NCBI RefSeq assembly: GCF_002575655.3
Contig: NC_053038.3
Location: forward strand, 142,802,885-142,866,884
Source: Aegilops tauschii subsp. strangulata
Taxonomy: Eukaryota; Streptophyta; Magnoliopsida; Poales; Poaceae
DNA: 64,000 bases
Direction: 5' to 3'
Shown here: one piece after another, positions 60,300 through 64,000 of the stretch
Position numbering within the stretch: position 1 is the first letter of the stretch
How the letters are laid out: every line of letters starts with the position of its first letter
Program-made: the position numbers and the translations under genes
Notes under the pieces: generated by a model
Told to the model about the DNA's origin: nothing
The model's input: the letters and a program-made list of their open reading frames with translations, nothing else
Databases searched by the model: none

Positions 60300-63200
60300 T
60301 GTAACACCCACGATGCGGCTATATCTCCCACGTGTCGAGGCACGACTTAGAGGCATAACCGCATTGTGGTTTTGTCGCAAGAAGGGTCATCTTCACACAA
60401 TCCCATGTAATGAACAAGAATGGGATAAAGAGTTGGCTTACAATCGCCACTTCACACAATACATAAATAAAATCATACATCATTCAAGAGTACACACATA
60501 GGTCCGACTACGGAACCAAAAGGACAGAAGACAACCCAAGTGCTAGATCCCTGATCGTCCCAACTGGGCTCCACTACTGATCAACAAGAAAAGAACAACA
60601 CAACGAACAAGATCTTCATCGAGCTCCCACTTGAGCTCAGTTGCGTCACCTGCACTGGTATCATCGGCACCTGCAACTGTTTGGAAGTATCTGTGAGTCA
60701 CGAGGACTCAGCAATCTCACACCCGCGAGATCAAGACTATTCAAGCTTAAAGGAAAAGGATGGGGTAATGAGGTGGAGCTGCAGCAAGCACTAGCATATA
60801 TGGTGGCTAACATACGCAAATGAGAGCGAGAAGAGAAGCAACGGAACGGTCGTGAACTAGCAATGATCAAGAAGTGATCCTGAACTTCAACTTACGTCAA
60901 ACATAACCCAGAAACCGTGTTCACTTCCCGGACTCCGCCGAGAAGAGACCATCACGGCTACACACGCGGTTGATGCGTTTTAATTAAGGTCAAGTGTCAA
61001 ATTCTCTACAACCGGACATTAACAAATTCCCATCTGCCACATAACCGCGGGCACGGCTTTCGAAAGATAATACCCTGCAGGGGTGTCCCAACTTAGCCCA
61101 TTATAAGCTCTCATGGTCAACGAAGGAAAAACCTTCTCCCGGGAAGACCTGATCAGTCTCGGAATCCCGGTTTACAAGACATTTCGACAATGGTAAAACA
61201 AGACCAGCAAAGCCGCCCGAATGTGCCGACAAATCCCGATATGAGCTGCACATATCTCGTTCATAGGGCACACCGAATGAGCCAGACGTCGGGTTGGCAT
61301 AGACCCTGGTTGCCCAGGGGGCGCCGGACATCGCTCGGTTTGGACCAGCACTCGAAGGAGAACTGGCCCGGGGGGGTTAAAATAAAGATGACCCTTGAGT
61401 CTGCAGAACCCAAGGGAAAAAGGCTTAGGTAGGCAAATGGTAAAACCAAGGTTGGGCCTTGCTGGAGGAGTTTTATTCAAAGCGAGCTGTCGAGGGGGTC
61501 CCATAAATCACCCGACCGCGTAAGGAACGCAAAATCAAGGAACATAACACCGGTATGACGGAAACTAGGGCGGCAAGAGTGGAACAAAACACCAGGCATA
61601 AGGCCGAGCCTTCCACCCTTTACCAAGTATATAGATGCATTAAATAAGATAAGAGATATTGTGATATCCCAACATTAACATAATCCAACATGGAGCAATC
61701 TTCATCTTCACCTGCAACTAGCAACGCTATAAGAGGGGCTGAGCAAAAGCGGTAACATAGCCAAACAACGGTTTGCTAGGAAGGGTGACAAAGGTTAGAG
61801 GTTCTTGGCAATTTGGGAGGCATGAAAATAGCAAGTGGTAGGTAGCGCAGCATGGCAATAGAACGAGCAACTAGCAAATCAAAGATAGAAGTGATTTCGA
61901 GGGGTGGTCATCTTGCCTGAGATCCCGCAAGGAAGAAAAACGAGTCCATGAAGACGACAAGCGGACGAAGTCGAACAAATCCTCACAACTCCGGAACGAA
62001 ACCGAAGCTAATGGGAGAAGCAAACCGGAAAGAAACAAACAACATAGTAAAACAACCCACACAGAAACATGGCATGATGCACAATCAAGTATGATGCATG
62101 TCCGGTTTAAAGATTCAAGGCAAGGCAAAGTGCAACAGACAACACTACAAATTAAGTGGAGCTCAATATGCAACGAGTTGCATATTGACGAAACACCACA
62201 TTTAATTATTTAGTTCTCTCTCATTTATGTACCCAACAATTTTAAATGTTATTAACCATGGCAAGAGGTGAAGCATATGGAAACTACCTATTTAGGCAAT
62301 TTAAATGAGGCCGGAACAACAAACAATAATACCGGAAAATCCCCATATGTCGATTAGCAATTTTAATGCAAACATCAATGTTAGACATTTTTAATGTTGT
62401 TATCATGATGCGGATGGCAATGCAAGTTTTAAGCAATTTTTATAAAACGTGGACATGAGCATGTTATGAAGCATTTGTTACCGTGGTGGAACGAAAAAGG
62501 GTGCCACGGCAACGAATCCGAAAATGATGCCACGGCAACATATCGGTTCCGGTAGTTCACGGAGATACCGGTGCAAAAGGAAGTGTGGCGTGAGCGTGTC
62601 ATGCAAGATGGTGGGGTGATCCCGGTTACCGGGTGTCCCACAAGACGGTGGCAAGGAAACGAGGAACGCGCAAGCGACAACTGGGACACGGTTCGAACAC
62701 GAGCAACTCATACATCACAATCATTCGTTCACGGGCGTCGTCTCGGCGGTTATACCTTCGAAGCGTGCATTTTCAGAGTGGCTCGGGTTCGACGGTAGTG
62801 GGAGTAGTGGCACACGTTCGTTTTCGGAGAGGTACTTGACGGGACCGAGTAACTTAGGGTCGACGGTAGTCGTTCATGTTCATAGCCGCACAAGTTTCCG
62901 TAGATGTTCGGGGTCACGGCGAGGAACTCGGCGTTTCGGTGCGGTGTAGAGGAAGTAGACGTTCTCGAAACGATCGTAGTGGAAGTAGTGGTACACGGCG
63001 ATGGTAGTGGTACACGACCGTCGTGGTACTTGGCGAGTCCGCGTATTCGTAGACGTTCCAAGGTACTTGACGCATCAGCAGGTGTAGTCGTACATGTTCG
63101 GAGAGGATCTTGGCGCATCCAAAACGAAGCAACACAAAAGGGCCTCCGGTCTTGGTGGTCAACGAAGGGAGGCGGGCGACGAAACAGCAGCAACGAGCCG

Positions 63201-64000
63201 GCAGTCGGACAACGGAGGCGCTGGCAGAGGAGGATCGAGGCGCGGTGGAGTTTCTGGTGGTCGCAGCGCGCGACGAGGAGACGCGGGAGGCAGCGGGTAC
63301 GGCGACGCCTCGCTGGACTTGGCGCGGCCGCGGACGAGGGCTGGAGGCGAACGGCGGGTTGGTGGCGACGAGGAGAAGCAGGAGAAGAGGCAGCGGTGAG
63401 GAAGTTCGCGAGGGCCATGGCGAGGAGAGGTGGACTTGACGCAAGCTCTCGGCGACGGGGCGTGGTGTAGGGGAGGCAGACGACATCCCGGACGGCAGCC
63501 GGGGGTGGATCCGGGCGGCGGCTGCGCGACGAGCTTGAAGAAGACGGCGGCTGCGGCGCGAGGCGACGCTCGAGGGTGGCCGGAGCCAGGCGGCATCGCC
63601 ATGGGAGCAGCTCGGTCATGCATGAGCTCGAGACGGGAGGAGGCGCACGAGGCGCGGGCGAAGACGAAGGAAGAAGATAGAGGGCGGCCGACGACGGACT
63701 TCGCGCTGGTTGCCGACGGCAGGAGGCGGAGCGCTGGCGCGATGCGTGTGTGCATGTGTGTGGCGGCGCTGTGGGAGGAGGAGAGGGAGAGGGTGAGTGC
63801 TGATCGGGAGGGCTAGGGTTAAGGAGCAGGGGCTGGTTGGCCTCGGTGCAAATGGGCCTTGGGCCAAATGGAGCGGCTGGCTGCTGGACTCCCTTCTCTC
63901 TCACACTCTAAAGAAAATAAGACAAAACAGCGATAAGAAAAGAAAAGAAAGAGAGGTTAGGGTAAGAAGTTGGGCACGCAGATAATTTTCCCAGACTCAC
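60300..64000 (-). mobile_element. Element F: LTR related to B's, runs off the window
   Basis: It starts TGTAACACCCACGATGCGGC, preceded by TCGTG (possible TSD, 60295..60299). 60300..61917 follows B's LTR (1082..2645) closely with small indels. From about 61918 the sequence is different: an AT-rich part, a degenerate repeat region (about 62790..63115) and a GC-rich segment (about 63160..63830). By analogy with B the element is on the minus strand and this is its 3' LTR, with the promoter half to the right. The large minus ORF 63904..62750 is Pro/Ser/Arg-rich low complexity and not called as a gene. Confidence 0.7.

Noticed and set aside
62750..63904. 384-codon Pro/Ser-rich minus ORF in F
   Set aside because: GC-rich LTR leader composition, overlapping open frames on the other strand, no domain.

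Overview
The window looks like intergenic DNA from a large Triticeae-type grass genome (wheat, Aegilops or barley relatives). It is almost entirely LTR retrotransposons nested inside one another. The copia LTR at 387..1081 and 54025..55053 is recognisable as the abundant Angela/WIS type of Triticeae. I see no bacterial features, no rRNA or tRNA genes and no intact ordinary host gene.

Layout, outermost to innermost, with 5-bp target-site duplications (TSDs) read directly from the sequence. (0) 1..386 is a decayed piece of a plant-mobile-domain-like gene. (1) An Angela-type copia element (LTR plus a decayed gag/protease/integrase start, to 57810) sits in it. (2) Its LTR is split by element B, a minus-strand chromodomain Ty3/gypsy element with 4.2-kb LTRs (1082..54019, TSD TGTTG). 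(3) B's polyprotein is split near the integrase C-terminus by element A, a plus-strand Tat-lineage Ty3/gypsy element (5720..44826, TSD CATGG). (4) A has been hit twice by its own family: element C in its integrase (11830..24856, plus strand, TSD CAATC) and element D in its antisense gene (28667..41696, minus strand, TSD GTCGG). On the right, the Angela internal region is cut at 57811 by a further gypsy LTR (E), which is cut at 60300 by an LTR (F) that shares one half with B's LTR and runs off the window.

The most interesting content is in the Tat family A/C/D. Besides the usual gag-pol (gag, protease, RT, degenerate RNase H, a second RNase H, integrase), each copy carries a second gene on the opposite strand between pol and the 3' LTR. 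It has seven coding exons with GT-AG introns in matching places, an intron in its 5' leader, a TATAAATA box, and two TGACGTCA palindromes exactly 34 bp apart about 143 bp upstream. In C this gene is open across all seven exons (913 codons including stop) although C's own gag-pol is broken many times. In D it has one small deletion and one stop codon. In A it is a pseudogene cut in two by D.

Other shared traits of A/C/D are a UAG codon at the same place between the protease and RT parts, a gag reading frame that starts inside the LTR and reads through the primer-binding site, a CX2HX8HX4C motif in gag, and a TCGTATTCGAA repeat array between the two convergent genes. By-eye LTR comparison gives about 2 to 2.7% mismatch for A, C and D, so the stack is young. 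Element and lineage names rest on recognised motifs, not on database searches.
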